From Paramacrobiotus richtersi (taxonomy: Eukaryota; Tardigrada; Eutardigrada; Parachela; Macrobiotidae), in assembly GCA_034698045.1 (NCBI GenBank), contig JAQGAU010001089.1, positions 1 through 21,518 of the forward strand: 21,518 bases of DNA. Direction: 5' to 3'. Shown one piece after another: positions 8,327 to 17,457 of this stretch. The notes below the pieces were generated by a model. The model was given only the letters and a program-made list of their open reading frames with translations. It made no database searches and had not been told where the DNA came from. The translations under genes were made by a program, and so were the position numbers. The first letter of the stretch is position 1. Every line of letters starts with the position of its first letter.

Positions 8327-9616
8327 ATGGCCATGCTTATGATGGAACATTCGGAGCCAGCCATGCAGCTGGAGAACCAGCTGTTTGCCTTACCGGCCAC
8401 TCTAACGGACCGTTGGCGTACCGAGCATGAGAAAATGAACCCTACCACGATTCTAACCGACAATGGATCAGCCGGCGAAATCAACTTTTACATTCCACCC
8501 AGTACTGCGGGGCTTTTAAGTTTAGCGGACATGATCCTGGAACTGGAGGTCGGAATTAAAGTTCGCAAACTAAACGGAGATTGGGATTTGATCACCGCAA
8601 CCGACAAAGTGGCTCCTGTCAACAACTTTCTTCATAGTTTATTCTCATCGTGTCATGTGACAGTAGCTAACCGTTTGATTTCGGATGCAGCTACTTTTTA
8701 TCCTTATCGAGCGTACATGGAGTCCCTTCTATTGTATTCATCGGAAGCCCAAAAGAGCCAGCTCAGTTCGGCAGCTTTTTATCTAGACACACCCGGTAAG
8801 TTGAACGACGATGGCGCTAACGACGGTGAAAAAGAACGCAAGGCATTGTTTTGTCAAGGCAACTACGTCCAGCTGTCGGGAAAGTTGTTTGCCGACATTT
8901 TCGATCAAAGCAAGCCACTATGTACTGGTGTACCGATCAACATTCGCCTGGTAGTGAGCCGACCTGAATTTGCCTTACGTTCTTGGGAAGCAAACCTCAC
9001 TAAATCTTTCCGACCATTTATTCGCAACGCACGATTGTCGGTGCGCCGCTATATTCCCTCACCCGATTTTTTGACGGCAGTGGCCGGAGAACTGTTGAAG
9101 AAAACGGTCAAGTACCACATTGAACGGATTGTGATGCGTGTGTCCGACATTCCGGCCAAGACCCACAGTACCGTTGTCAGCAACCTACAGATTGGACAAA
9201 TCCCGAAGGTTGTTCTCCTGGGATTTGTCGACAGCGATGACTTTCATGGATCTGTTAAGAAGAACCCTTTTAATTTCCAACATTTTGGTATTACGCAGGT
9301 CAGTGTGGAAGTGGATGAGCAGAGCTACCCATCAAAACCCTACATGGCCGATTTCGACGGCGGTCTGTCACTCAAGTGTTATGACGGATTGTTAGATACA
9401 CTGGGGCATCGACCTAATCAACAAGGCGGTGTACCCTTTAACCGGACGGCGTACAACCAAGGCTATACGATCTTTGGCTTTGACCTGACTCCAGGACACA
9501 CTGGACGCGGGCCGCTGACTTTGATTAAGCAGGGCAATTTAAGCGTGTCAGTGTCCTTTGCCAACCCCTTAAAGAGTACAGTAAAACCTGTCACATTGAA
9601 CACCCCCGTACATTGA
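8327..9616 (+). CDS. Major capsid protein (hexon-like), C-terminus replaced by a transposon
   Basis: The protein is the Polinton double-jelly-roll capsid family, known in invertebrate genomes as 'F54H12.2-like'. Recognisable segments are VAPVNNFLHSLFSSCHV, YPYRAYMESLL, the NPFNFQHFGI block and the NQGYTIFGFDLTP block near the end. I chose ATG 8327 (ACAATGG) rather than the open codons back to 7883, which overlap the previous gene. The frame is intact for 416 codons, up to a TA at 9577-9578 where an 805-bp transposon begins. The last 12-13 codons and the stop at 9614-9616 are transposon-derived. The displaced native end lies at 10386-10471. Confidence 0.92.
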   Translation: MAMLMMEHSEPAMQLENQLFALPATLTDRWRTEHEKMNPTTILTDNGSAGEINFYIPPSTAGLLSLADMILELEVGIKVRKLNGDWDLITATDKVAPVNNFLHSLFSSCHVTVANRLISDAATFYPYRAYMESLLLYSSEAQKSQLSSAAFYLDTPGKLNDDGANDGEKERKALFCQGNYVQLSGKLFADIFDQSKPLCTGVPINIRLVVSRPEFALRSWEANLTKSFRPFIRNARLSVRRYIPSPDFLTAVAGELLKKTVKYHIERIVMRVSDIPAKTHSTVVSNLQIGQIPKVVLLGFVDSDDFHGSVKKNPFNFQHFGITQVSVEVDEQSYPSKPYMADFDGGLSLKCYDGLLDTLGHRPNQQGGVPFNRTAYNQGYTIFGFDLTPGHTGRGPLTLIKQGNLSVSVSFANPLKSTVKPVTLNTPVH

Positions 9617-10383
9617 ACAACTGTCCACATTGAACAGTTTTACTGGAACCGGCGCGTTCCGTAGGTTATAACATAGGGGGGAACCTTTGTAAACTGAACA
9701 CCTCCGTACTGTGAACACTGAACATTTTCCTGGGCACCGGTGTAGTAAAGTGCCTCTGTCGAAAGTGAACAAAGACCAAAATTTTTTATAATTTTCCGCT
9801 AGGCCTAGTATTTGTCGTCCCGAAATAGCACGTCGTGTTTTAAGCAGTTTCGCTGATGGTTTGGAAACGTTTGAATGTTTTATCTGCAAATGGTTCAGTA
9901 ACCATTTGCTTGCTTTTTTCAAAGTTCTTTCTGGAAATATCGCTCGTCTCAGTGCTTCGACTGAACTTTCACCAACGATCAACGAAAAATTCTGCCGGTG
10001 TCGGTTGGTTTAATCAAAAGCATGTCATGCTTTCTTTCTTCGTTGAATAGGCAGGGAAAATGAGGGGATCCTAACAAGGATTTCATAAGGTTGAAATCCG
10101 GGAACACAGTTTGCGGCTGCAAAGCCTTGGAGGAAACTAGCTTCAGTTGAACTTCTGAACCGCGCAACACTGGGCAGTTTTCTAGTTTGCAAAAACGAGT
10201 CGAAATGTGGGCGAACTTAATACACACCAGTACGCTGATAGATTATGCATACATATCGCTATGCATTTATATTGGGGGGGGCACACCTGTCCCCCTAGGG
10301 GGGACCCTCCGTAATTTGAACCACTGTCCACACTGAACAAAAATAAGGGAACGGAGCGTGTTCAATTTACACAGGTTTTACTG
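9579..10383. mobile_element. 805-bp non-autonomous DNA transposon (Tc1-mariner/pogo-like, TA target)
   Basis: The left end CAGTAAAACCTGT and the right end ACAGGTTTTACTG are inverted repeats, each bounded by TA (9577-9578 and 10384-10385), the target duplication of the Tc1-mariner superfamily. CAGTAAAACC-type ends resemble pogo/Tigger elements. Subterminal GAACA-type repeats (CATTGAAC three times within 9594-9640) and a G8 run at 10274-10281 beside CCCCCTAGGGGGG are seen. No transposase is evident; ORFs of 64-137 codons inside show no motif. It has inserted into the 3' end of the capsid gene; removing it with one TA leaves the reading frame continuous. Confidence 0.85.
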
Positions 10384-10385
10384 TA

Positions 10386-10471
10386 CCATCATGATGGTTT
10401 GTATGCTGGTGTATGACAGCATCATCGAAATCAATCAACATCGACAACTGATTGCGGACTTTTCAACATGA
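10386..10471 (+). pseudogene. Displaced 3' end of the major capsid gene
   Basis: Immediately after the right transposon end there are 28 codons in the phase expected for the interrupted capsid frame, ending TGA at 10469-10471. The segment contains LVYDSIIEI, which fits the conserved end of F54H12.2-like capsid proteins (a Y-x-(D/N)-x-(I/L)-E-I pattern). The stop overlaps the protease ATG (10468) in an ATGA arrangement, like the other tight junctions of this block. Confidence 0.8.
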
Positions 10472-10989
10472 ATACGGACGAGATACGGAGCGCTCTCCAA
10501 AACCACCCCATTACAGCAACGGTAGTGCGGGGTGTGTTTGCTGCGAATGAAGTGCCCGCCACCCTGGAACCCTATCCCGCAGCATGCGTGGTGAACACGG
10601 AATCGTCAGACAAGGAAGGAGAACACTGGATTGCTTTGTACCAAGCAAACCACGGCACGTTGGAAATGTTCGATTCATTTGGAAAGAAAATGGAATCTTA
10701 CTCGAGCTGTTTTTCGTCGCTAATTAAAACGAATGATATTGTAATTGTACATCAATCTGAACAGTTTCAGTCGAACTTTAGCACTGTTTGTGGCCAGTAC
10801 TGTTTGTTCTTTGTTTTGCGCCGCGCTAGCGGAGAATCATTTACCAATATTGTGCATTTGTTTACAGATAATCAGTTAAGCAACGACAAGATGGTGTGCC
10901 AGTATGTTAATTCGTTTTTTCAGATTAATACATCAATGCCTGACGGTAAACACATGCTCCGTCAGATTTGTAAGAGTTTAATGCAATAA
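10468..10989 (+). CDS. Adenain-like cysteine protease (capsid maturation)
   Basis: The 173-aa protein has the adenovirus-protease/Ulp1-type catalytic arrangement: His53 (GEHWIALY), Asp69 (EMFDSFG), Gln101 (EQFQSNF) and Cys108 (VCGQYCLFF), with 7 residues between Gln and Cys positions, as in adenain. In Polintons it is thought to cleave virion proteins. It starts at ATG 10468, overlapping the native capsid stop by 4 nt, and ends the structural block. AATAAA at 10985-10990 overlaps the stop codon and is a likely poly(A) signal. The frame is intact. Confidence 0.9.
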   Translation: MNTDEIRSALQNHPITATVVRGVFAANEVPATLEPYPAACVVNTESSDKEGEHWIALYQANHGTLEMFDSFGKKMESYSSCFSSLIKTNDIVIVHQSEQFQSNFSTVCGQYCLFFVLRRASGESFTNIVHLFTDNQLSNDKMVCQYVNSFFQINTSMPDGKHMLRQICKSLMQ

Positions 10990-11028
10990 ATATGTGGGAA
11001 AAACACAAAATATTGTTTGCTACACGAG

Positions 11029-11916
11029 TCAATTAGTATTCATGCGACAGCCAATGATTAATTGATGTTGGTCTAAAAAGTATGTTGGGTCCAAGTCGAG
11101 CGCTTGTCCTGCCGTCAGTTCCTGCACATTAAGCAGTAAACCGTGAACCAATCGCGTTTCCACAACCCGTTGCACAGCCTGTTGCCAATCGTCATCGTTC
11201 ATTTCCTTTGGGTTTTCCATAGAATCTTTAGTTTGCTGTACCATGAGGCACATGGCCTCTCCTACTCGCTCCACTAGCCCGGGAAAGGTTAACGCTTTCG
11301 TGATGTCATCGTTCTTGCCAGCTTTTTTATCAATGGCCACCACGTCACGGAACAGAGACAGGTCTTGCAGAAGTTCTTTCAAAGCGTCGTAGACACGTTC
11401 ACCGAAAGATACGCCATACTGCGTCGGAATAAGGTCCTCTTGGGGCGTCAGTTTATAGCGACGAATGGTTGCCACGTTACTGCTTTTGAAACGCCCCCAC
11501 CCAAAGTACAGACCATTGTCCAAGAGGTACAGTGGGCCCAGCTTACCGTTTTCCGCTGTCGAGTTACGTACGCTGTTATCCATATCTGCCATGCCCGTCA
11601 GAACCAGTCCAGCCAACCTCATGAAAGCTTTTTTGGTCATAGCCACCGTCTTGGTCAAGGTCTGTTTCCGTTTGGAGTCGGTCTGCTCCTTCCACTCACC
11701 GATATGGATCTTGGTCTCACTGAGACTGCGGTCAACATAGATATATTTGTCGTTGGCCAAAAGGTACACCGGGTACCCTTTCTCGTAAAAGTTGCAGCGA
11801 GGATGCTGTGCGGTAGCTGTTTTGGATTTAAAACGGCGTGATGACCCAGGGTCGTTCTCGTCAGCAGGATGAGCGCGTATAATCGCTGAGCCAACTATGT
11901 TATCGAGGTGTTCCAT
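11029..11916 (-). CDS. Unknown protein, 295 aa, with a possible PC4-like N-terminal domain
   Basis: The ATG at 11916 has an ideal context (AAAATGG); open codons before it begin with GTG. Residues about 48-104 (YPVYLLANDKYIYVDR, then TKIHIGEW, then TKTVAMTKKAFMRLAGL) follow the strand-strand-strand-helix pattern of PC4 (a transcription co-activator and ssDNA-binding fold). This is a weak similarity judged by eye. The C-terminal 190 residues are mainly helical with no motif I know. It is transcribed divergently from the TBP-side genes across a motif-rich 0.3-kb spacer. Alternatives are a general ssDNA-binding protein or an unrelated Polinton protein. Confidence 0.7.
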   Translation of the reverse strand: MEHLDNIVGSAIIRAHPADENDPGSSRRFKSKTATAQHPRCNFYEKGYPVYLLANDKYIYVDRSLSETKIHIGEWKEQTDSKRKQTLTKTVAMTKKAFMRLAGLVLTGMADMDNSVRNSTAENGKLGPLYLLDNGLYFGWGRFKSSNVATIRRYKLTPQEDLIPTQYGVSFGERVYDALKELLQDLSLFRDVVAIDKKAGKNDDITKALTFPGLVERVGEAMCLMVQQTKDSMENPKEMNDDDWQQAVQRVVETRLVHGLLLNVQELTAGQALDLDPTYFLDQHQLIIGCRMNTN

Positions 11917-12018
11917 TTTTGTTACCAGAACGTGCACAAAGAGAAACTGAAACTATTGGAACAGAACTTTTGTGCTTCACAGAGTACCAAACAAGGTCAA
12001 CTATTTTCTGCCTGATTA

Positions 12019-12133
12019 TAAAAAAATATTTTCTACCCTATTGTAGCAAATATTTTTACCTGACTTGTAGAAAATATTTTCTACCCTATTGTAGAAAATA
12101 TTTTTACCTAACCTACAGAAAATATTTTCTACT
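12019..12133. promoter_or_regulatory. Divergent promoter region with tandem palindromes (AAAATATTTT core)
   Basis: At least five copies of a GTAGAAAATATTTTCTAC-like motif are arrayed here; 12067-12084 is a perfect 18-bp palindrome and 12117-12130 a perfect 14-bp one, with spacers of CCTATT or ACCTAA type. The array lies between the divergent 295-aa (minus) and 167-aa/TBP-like (plus) genes. A TTATAAAAAA TATA-like stretch begins at about 12016. Confidence 0.65.
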
Positions 12134-12233
12134 AACCGAAATGTTTTTACCCTAACGAGCGGTACCAGGCACGCTTTGTTGTTGGGTGAACCTTATTGTG
12201 TCAAACAGTCCGTTGCTTCGTAAAGAATCAATC

Positions 12234-12737
12234 ATGGCAGTTCCCTGTATCCTTGATGCTGACTGGTTTGTTATTGACAAACGAAAATACATCAAACAGC
12301 TGGCTTTCTGTTGTTTGGAAAAAGACGAACAAGGACTGTACACGTTCACATTGCCTCGATGTGCCGCAACACACAGCCAGGATCTTGAGCGTCAAGCCCG
12401 CCACTCACACGGGTTGGTCTGGAATACTCAAGGTGATTACCGCCATAATCAAATTACTTGTGTTTTTGGCGACATTTTCCAAAAGATTGGACGCCCGGCA
12501 ACGCTCCACTTTTATGCCAAAGGTCTGGAAAAGTGTCGTTTGTTGGAACAGTTTGTACCCGAAGTTACAAACCTTGAAGACCTAGGCTGCCCCACTTACA
12601 ACCGCTTATTTTTCTTACCTGTCACTACACTCCGTAAAGCAGTACGGTTCAGCTTATGGTACTACTGCCATGGTACAAATCACCAATGTCGTTGCCGTTG
12701 CGGAGCTAAACACTACCCTGAATCTTCGGCAGATTGA
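12234..12737 (+). CDS. Polinton-associated protein of unknown function, 167 aa
   Basis: The protein starts MAVPCILDADWFVID and contains HSHGLVWNTQGDY, YAKGLEKCRLLEQF, VTNLEDLGCPTYN and a Cys/His end (HQCRCRCG). This order (an acidic D-x-D strand, an HHG-type segment, a KG-x-EK helix, an N-x-ED-x-GCP strand) matches a protein family I associate with Polinton-like elements in invertebrates. The pattern faintly suggests a nuclease or RNase H-like fold, but I cannot confirm catalytic residues. ATG 12234 lies in a good context; alternative-frame ORFs are shadows. Its last 68 nt overlap the TBP-like gene. Confidence 0.7.
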   Translation: MAVPCILDADWFVIDKRKYIKQLAFCCLEKDEQGLYTFTLPRCAATHSQDLERQARHSHGLVWNTQGDYRHNQITCVFGDIFQKIGRPATLHFYAKGLEKCRLLEQFVPEVTNLEDLGCPTYNRLFFLPVTTLRKAVRFSLWYYCHGTNHQCRCRCGAKHYPESSAD

Positions 12738-13191
12738 AAAAGCGGTGCCCATGGCGCAGTATGTTCCACAAAGGTTTTCTGGATTACTGATTCGAGTACT
12801 GCATCCCTTTCGAGCGCACTGTCAGCTTTACACCAATGGAAAGATTACGGTTAATGGAGCGCGCTCAGTTATTGGAGCTGTAGAGCTGCTGGATCGTTTT
12901 GTAACCATGCTTCGCTCTTTAGGGTACGATTGTACCGTCACCGGTTTTCATGTAGTTAATATTGTGGCTAATCACCACTTTGGTGTGCGTGTACATGTCG
13001 AGAACTTTAGTAGTTTCTTTCAAATTACCTATACTCCTGAACTTTTCAGCGGCTTAGCTATCAAGCTACCGTGGTGTACGGCTGTTCTTTTTCCTTCAGG
13101 AAAATGCAACTTTTTGGGACTAAAGCTTGCTGAGCACACAACTGATAGCGTCGCTTTTATTGCCGATATGTTGCGCAGATACAAGAAATAA
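12670..13191 (+). CDS. TATA-binding-protein-like protein (TBP core fold)
   Basis: The 173-aa protein matches the two pseudo-repeats of the TBP core with almost no extension. Repeat 1 runs about 4-86 (NVVAVAEL...YVPQRFSGLLIRV...LYTNGKITVNGAR), repeat 2 about 92-170 (VVNIVAN...YTPELFSGLAIKL...VLFPSGK). The two central DNA-contacting Asn of TBP correspond to N6 and N97. Three of the four intercalating Phe are kept (F36, F126, F141); the fourth is Tyr54. The conserved Thr of each repeat is lost. The second stirrup is about two residues short. ATG 12670 has G at -3 and +4. It likely recruits polymerase to element promoters (inference). AATAAA at 13187-13192 overlaps the stop. Confidence 0.85.
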   Translation: MVQITNVVAVAELNTTLNLRQIEKAVPMAQYVPQRFSGLLIRVLHPFRAHCQLYTNGKITVNGARSVIGAVELLDRFVTMLRSLGYDCTVTGFHVVNIVANHHFGVRVHVENFSSFFQITYTPELFSGLAIKLPWCTAVLFPSGKCNFLGLKLAEHTTDSVAFIADMLRRYKK

Positions 13192-13200
13192 AGCTTTATT
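13187..13200. terminator. Palindromic bidirectional poly(A) signal
   Basis: AATAAAGCTTTATT gives AATAAA on both strands. It overlaps the TAA stop of the TBP-like gene (plus) and lies against the TAA stop of the polymerase (minus), serving both convergent genes. Confidence 0.7.
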
Positions 13201-16200
13201 AAACGTTATATCCATACGGCACCGTATTCCAGTCATCCATAATAACTCGTTTGTCATATGTAACTTGCAACGTCTTCGTCAGATTAGCAGTGCATAATAT
13301 TAAACTTGATTTAATACGTTTAATGATATCGTTATAGTGTATTTCGGTCTTTGAACTATTCCGTAACATGTCCAACATGTTATGGAAATTGAGCTTTTCT
13401 TTCGTTTGTCCATTGACAGTAAAACCCTTTATCTTGACCACACACTGCTCATCATTGGTGACGTAGGCGTATGTCTTTGCGCCCAGGCTGACGAACTGGG
13501 TGATGTATTGTCCTGGTTTCATTTCATCAGTCAAATCGCCGAGAAAAGGTCCCGTGGGTGGGTTCAGTAAACCAGGTTGGTGCACAAAGAAAATGGAATC
13601 TACCAACGAATAATTCGATCAAAAAAAAAGTCGTCGAAGTTTAGTTGATGCTCACCCGTGTCGAAATACAGCAAACGATCCTTGACCATATCCATGAACT
13701 GATACAAATGTAAGCGAGCCCAGCATGTTGTGAACCTACAAACACATTTTATTTAACAGTTCTAGGGCCCGAATAGGTTTCAAGGTCGAGACGTACGCAG
13801 CTAAAACTACATTGGTTTTGGAATTGGGTTCCACAAAACCATCTTTCTTCGTGTAGGTAAGTTGCAACACGTCTTCGGTAAAAAGGTCCCAGGAATGGAC
13901 GTGAAACTTGCCCGACAGCAACATTTCATAAAATTTATCCGGTTCGTTAATATACATGGTATTCAGTTTGTTATCCTGCATGCCCAGTCGGCCCCAGAAA
14001 CTGTTGAGACAGAGTTTTGTCAAGGCTCTTAAGCCGGCATTGTGGACAATCTTGTGCTCATCTAGCTGAATACCTTCCCGCTCTTTGAACTGCGCAATGT
14101 AGAGTTGCTTTTCTTCCTCAGTACTGACTCCAGCAGGCCAACCACTGGCTTCTGTCTTGATTTGAAGAAATTTGTCGATATATTTTTGGAACAGATGATC
14201 CTCATACTGATCGTAGTGCCACACTTCAAAAATTTTCAACATTCGATATCCGCGATCTAAAGCATAGTGTATTTCCGGCGATGCCCAAGTACCAGTGAGT
14301 GCTCTTTCGCGTTCACTATGTTTACACGGTGGTTTCTGATAATGTTCCGCGCAAGTTCTGCATAAGGGAAACGTCAGTTTTCCGTTACTGCGGAACGGTA
14401 AAATTGGAAGGAAAAGGTCGTCTGGTGGTACAATTGAGCAATGAAAAAGACCGAAGTACTCTCTGGCATCTTTAAAATTGTTGGTAATAAATGTAGGGTG
14501 TCCCACGGGGTACCGTTTATTTTTGTTAACAAACGGATACTCGCTGTTGACGTCGTAGTACATGATCTTCTCGTTTTCTTGACACTGATGATATAACTTT
14601 ACAGCATTCGTTCGACCGCCATAGAATGCTTTACGAGGATTTAATGGTTCAGTTATCGTTAACTCTTTAGTAAACTTTCGCATTCCTGGATCGGTACGCA
14701 GCTGCTCGTCGTATTCGTGCTCCCATAAGGTAGTTAGGTTGTGCCCTTGAGAGCGAATGTAGTTCTCTCGGTTCATAGTTTCTTGGTAAATTTCCTTCAT
14801 CGATACGTTGCGGTACGGGTGAGTCGTATCTTGCGCTGTGCATGCAGGACACCCATGGAACCAACATCCGTAGAATTCATAGACGTGGTCCGTCTCTTGG
14901 CGGTAGCCATCCACGAAATAAGGTCCAATTTTATATTCGTTTCCATTAACCACTGACTGTATATAGCAGTCATCTGATTCCTCCATCCAAGATAACCACT
15001 TTATGGCTTTTACCGACTGCAGACGATTCCGTGAAAAACGTTGCAACGGCACCAGTCCAATCTGATTGGGTAATAGAATGTTTGTTCTCCAGTAGACATT
15101 GCAAACCCCCGCAATCGGAAGAGCTGAGACAAACGGATTAAGACCACCGCTGATAATTTTGAACAAGTTATTGAATCGTTGACAACACAGACGAAGCACG
15201 GTCACATCGTTGCTGCAGTATGTGGTAAACTCTTTTCGAAAATCGAATAACCCATTCTTCACTGATACTTCTTCATCGTACCACTTTCTGAATGCTATCT
15301 GGGCCTTTTTATCCATGCCAGCGAATCCATGCTCTTCGATGGGTGGAAACGGTACATTTTTGTCCCAGTTCTCCAACCGGTTGAATCGATGTGGAAAAGT
15401 CCCTTTGCTCAACTCTGGTAATCCAAAAGTCGCTGGCCATTTAGCGAGACTTTGAGGATTATAGTTCATACTGTCGCGGAAGCGGATATTCAAGTCTGGT
15501 ACGTCAAGTTGTAGAATTTTGCCCCCATTCATTATGACTTTCGGTGCTATTCCGTTTTTTAGAACCGATTGTAAGATAAAGTAACCATCAAAAGCCTTGA
15601 AGTTGTGGGCTATAATGTAGTGATCTCTATGGCATTCATCGAACAGGAATCTGCAGAGCTGATCTGTTACGTTTGATCCGATAGCTTGGTCTTGCGGTGG
15701 AAATATCCACTCTTGACCTACATCATCTTGCACGACGGCAAGATTTGGCACCAATTCTCCAGTGTCAGAAATGTAGGTCTCAAAATCAAAGTATAAAAAG
15801 CAAGCGTTCGCGTTCTGTTGGATTTCTTCTTCCTTCATGACATGGGGTAGCATATAACATTTGTGATCGTCTGGTAGGACGTGTATGTTGCAGTGTTTGC
15901 AGTAGAACTCCCCACACTTATGCAGGTTTTCAGCTTTACGGTTCCTGAGCGACACGAAACAGTGGCATTCGCGACAAATGTAAACCAGACTACAGATGCT
16001 GCGTTGAGTTCTTGTTCGATTCAGTTTATCTTTTTTACTGGCGACTCTGTGTTCTGCTAAACAACCGGGGCCATAAAACGTACGGTTGCAGTCGTCGCAT
16101 CGAATCGGATTGCTTCTGTCTTGCTCGCAGTTGAAACGCAAACACTGATGGCATACCTCCGAACATCGGTGGGCTAAGCGTTGGTCATAACCCTTATTGC

Positions 16201-17246
16201 AGTGGTAACACCAGTGATTTTTTTTTAAGAAAGCGGGAAGAGATTTTAACACATCAAAATGATAACCGCTGTGTAAAAGTACGATATGCTTTTCCTTGTA
16301 TTTACCGTTGTATATAACCTTACTACCTTGGTCCAATCCAACAATCATAATTTGGTATTCAGATAGGACGGCTTCGAAAACAGGGATATCGGTAATGTTG
16401 TACGGTCTTTCTGGTAAACCCGCTCTTTTCACCAGGGCTTTGGCGTGATCCGTTTGCAAGTTTTTATTGCGGCGGAGTCGCTCCAAGTAGCCCTTAGCAT
16501 TGTCGGCGTACCCTTTAGCCACCACGAGCGCACGGGCCATGCAGAGCTCATCAGTATTTTTGATGACAACCACGGATCGCATCTTCTCCAATCCTTTACG
16601 GAGCAGTTCTGGCACCAATCTTCGGCAGGACCCGGAGGGGATATCCGTATACTGAACAGATATTTCGAAGGTATCGTCCAATACAAATTCCTCATATGAG
16701 TTTAAGACTTTTGAAATTTCTGACATCCAACGTTGAACATCTAGTTGTGACTTTTCGATAGCTGGTGTCCAGATAGGTCTCTCCAAATATGATGAATTAA
16801 TGCGCAAACGAACCCTTTCTTGGTCACTAACACCAGCAACCACAGCCTGCATGATGTGCTCTAGAATAAGCGGAATAACCACAGGCAAATCACCAAATGG
16901 AACGGATTCCAGGTCTGTCACCTGTACCAAAACCATGCTTCCTTTTTTTCGTACACAACTAACATTTATTTTATGACAATCTTACCTTAACTGTGAAGCA
17001 TTTAAAATGCAGGCGAAACTTTTGCGACCTACGGTGCCCAACGCACTCAATGTGAATATGATCGTCCAGGTCAAATGGAATGTGATCATCTTGTGCGATT
17101 TCTTCGTTCGCTGCATTGTCTAAAAGTTGACCTCCCACCTGCTCATGAACCGGGTCTTCGTAAACCCAATCGTCCATTGCAGCAAGGGCTTCGCATGCCT
17201 GTAGCGTCCCTGTGGTTAATTCGTACTCTGTGTCGATTTCATCCAT
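13199..17246 (-). CDS. polB: Protein-primed family B DNA polymerase with three short introns
   Basis: Exons on the minus strand are 17246-16986, 16921-13797, 13735-13656 and 13599-13199; their lengths sum to 1289 codons including the stop, so the frame closes exactly. The 1288-aa product has an acidic N-terminus, a Cys/His-rich zinc-binding region (about 322-444), 3'-5' exonuclease motifs (DFET at about 466, NFKAFD near 527-532, YCSND ending at 659), polymerase motif A (DVNSEYP, D877), motif B (KLCLNSFWG, about 1056-1064) and motif C (DTDS, about 1154-1157), whose codons are split by the third intron. The tail ends VPYGYNV, as in other Polinton polymerases. The start context is AAAATGG. It would replicate the element from protein-primed termini. 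Confidence 0.93.
13600..13655 (-). other. PolB intron 3 (56 nt, GT-AG)
   Basis: Donor GTGAGC, a CTAAAC branch-like sequence, a T9 tract and acceptor GGTAG. It falls inside the codon for the second Asp of motif C; without splicing the active site is destroyed and a stop follows. Confidence 0.85.
13736..13796 (-). other. PolB intron 2 (61 nt, GT-AG)
   Basis: Donor GTACGT, acceptor TTTGTAG. Removal keeps the conserved AA-(Y/F)-T...ARL.LY helix before motif C in frame; read-through ends at the TAG of the acceptor itself. Confidence 0.82.
16922..16985 (-). other. PolB intron 1 (64 nt, GT-AG)
   Basis: Donor AAG|GTAAGA is a perfect consensus; acceptor GGTACAG. The intron is phase 0 and joins an 87-codon N-terminal exon to the main body. 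Confidence 0.8.
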
Positions 17247-17353
17247 TTTTTAATCTTTCTGACACTCTCAACGAAGAAGCCGAGGGAACTGAAGTGAATG
17301 CTCGCACTTTGCCCTGAGTGCACTGTTAGGTTAACTGCTTATTTGTTTCTGGC

Positions 17354-17457
17354 AGAAAATATTTACCATAACGTCCTTGATACACAACACGCATGTTTCC
17401 AAGGAAATATTTTTTTTAAAGAAAATATTTTCTTTTTCTCTGAGAAAATACTTTTAC
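17354..17457. promoter_or_regulatory. AAAATATTTT motif cluster upstream of polB
   Basis: AGAAAATATT at 17354, a GGAAATATTTTTTTT copy at about 17403, a perfect 18-bp palindrome AAAGAAAATATTTTCTTT at 17418-17435 and GAGAAAATAC at about 17442 lie 110-210 bp upstream of the polymerase ATG (minus strand, 17246). Confidence 0.6.

Noticed and set aside
9569-10227. ORFs inside the 805-bp transposon (both strands)
   Set aside because: No transposase motif, frames switch, and one crosses the transposon end; the element looks non-autonomous.
11365-11841. 158-codon plus-strand ORF
   Set aside because: It is antisense to the 295-aa gene, whose codon use and start context are far better.
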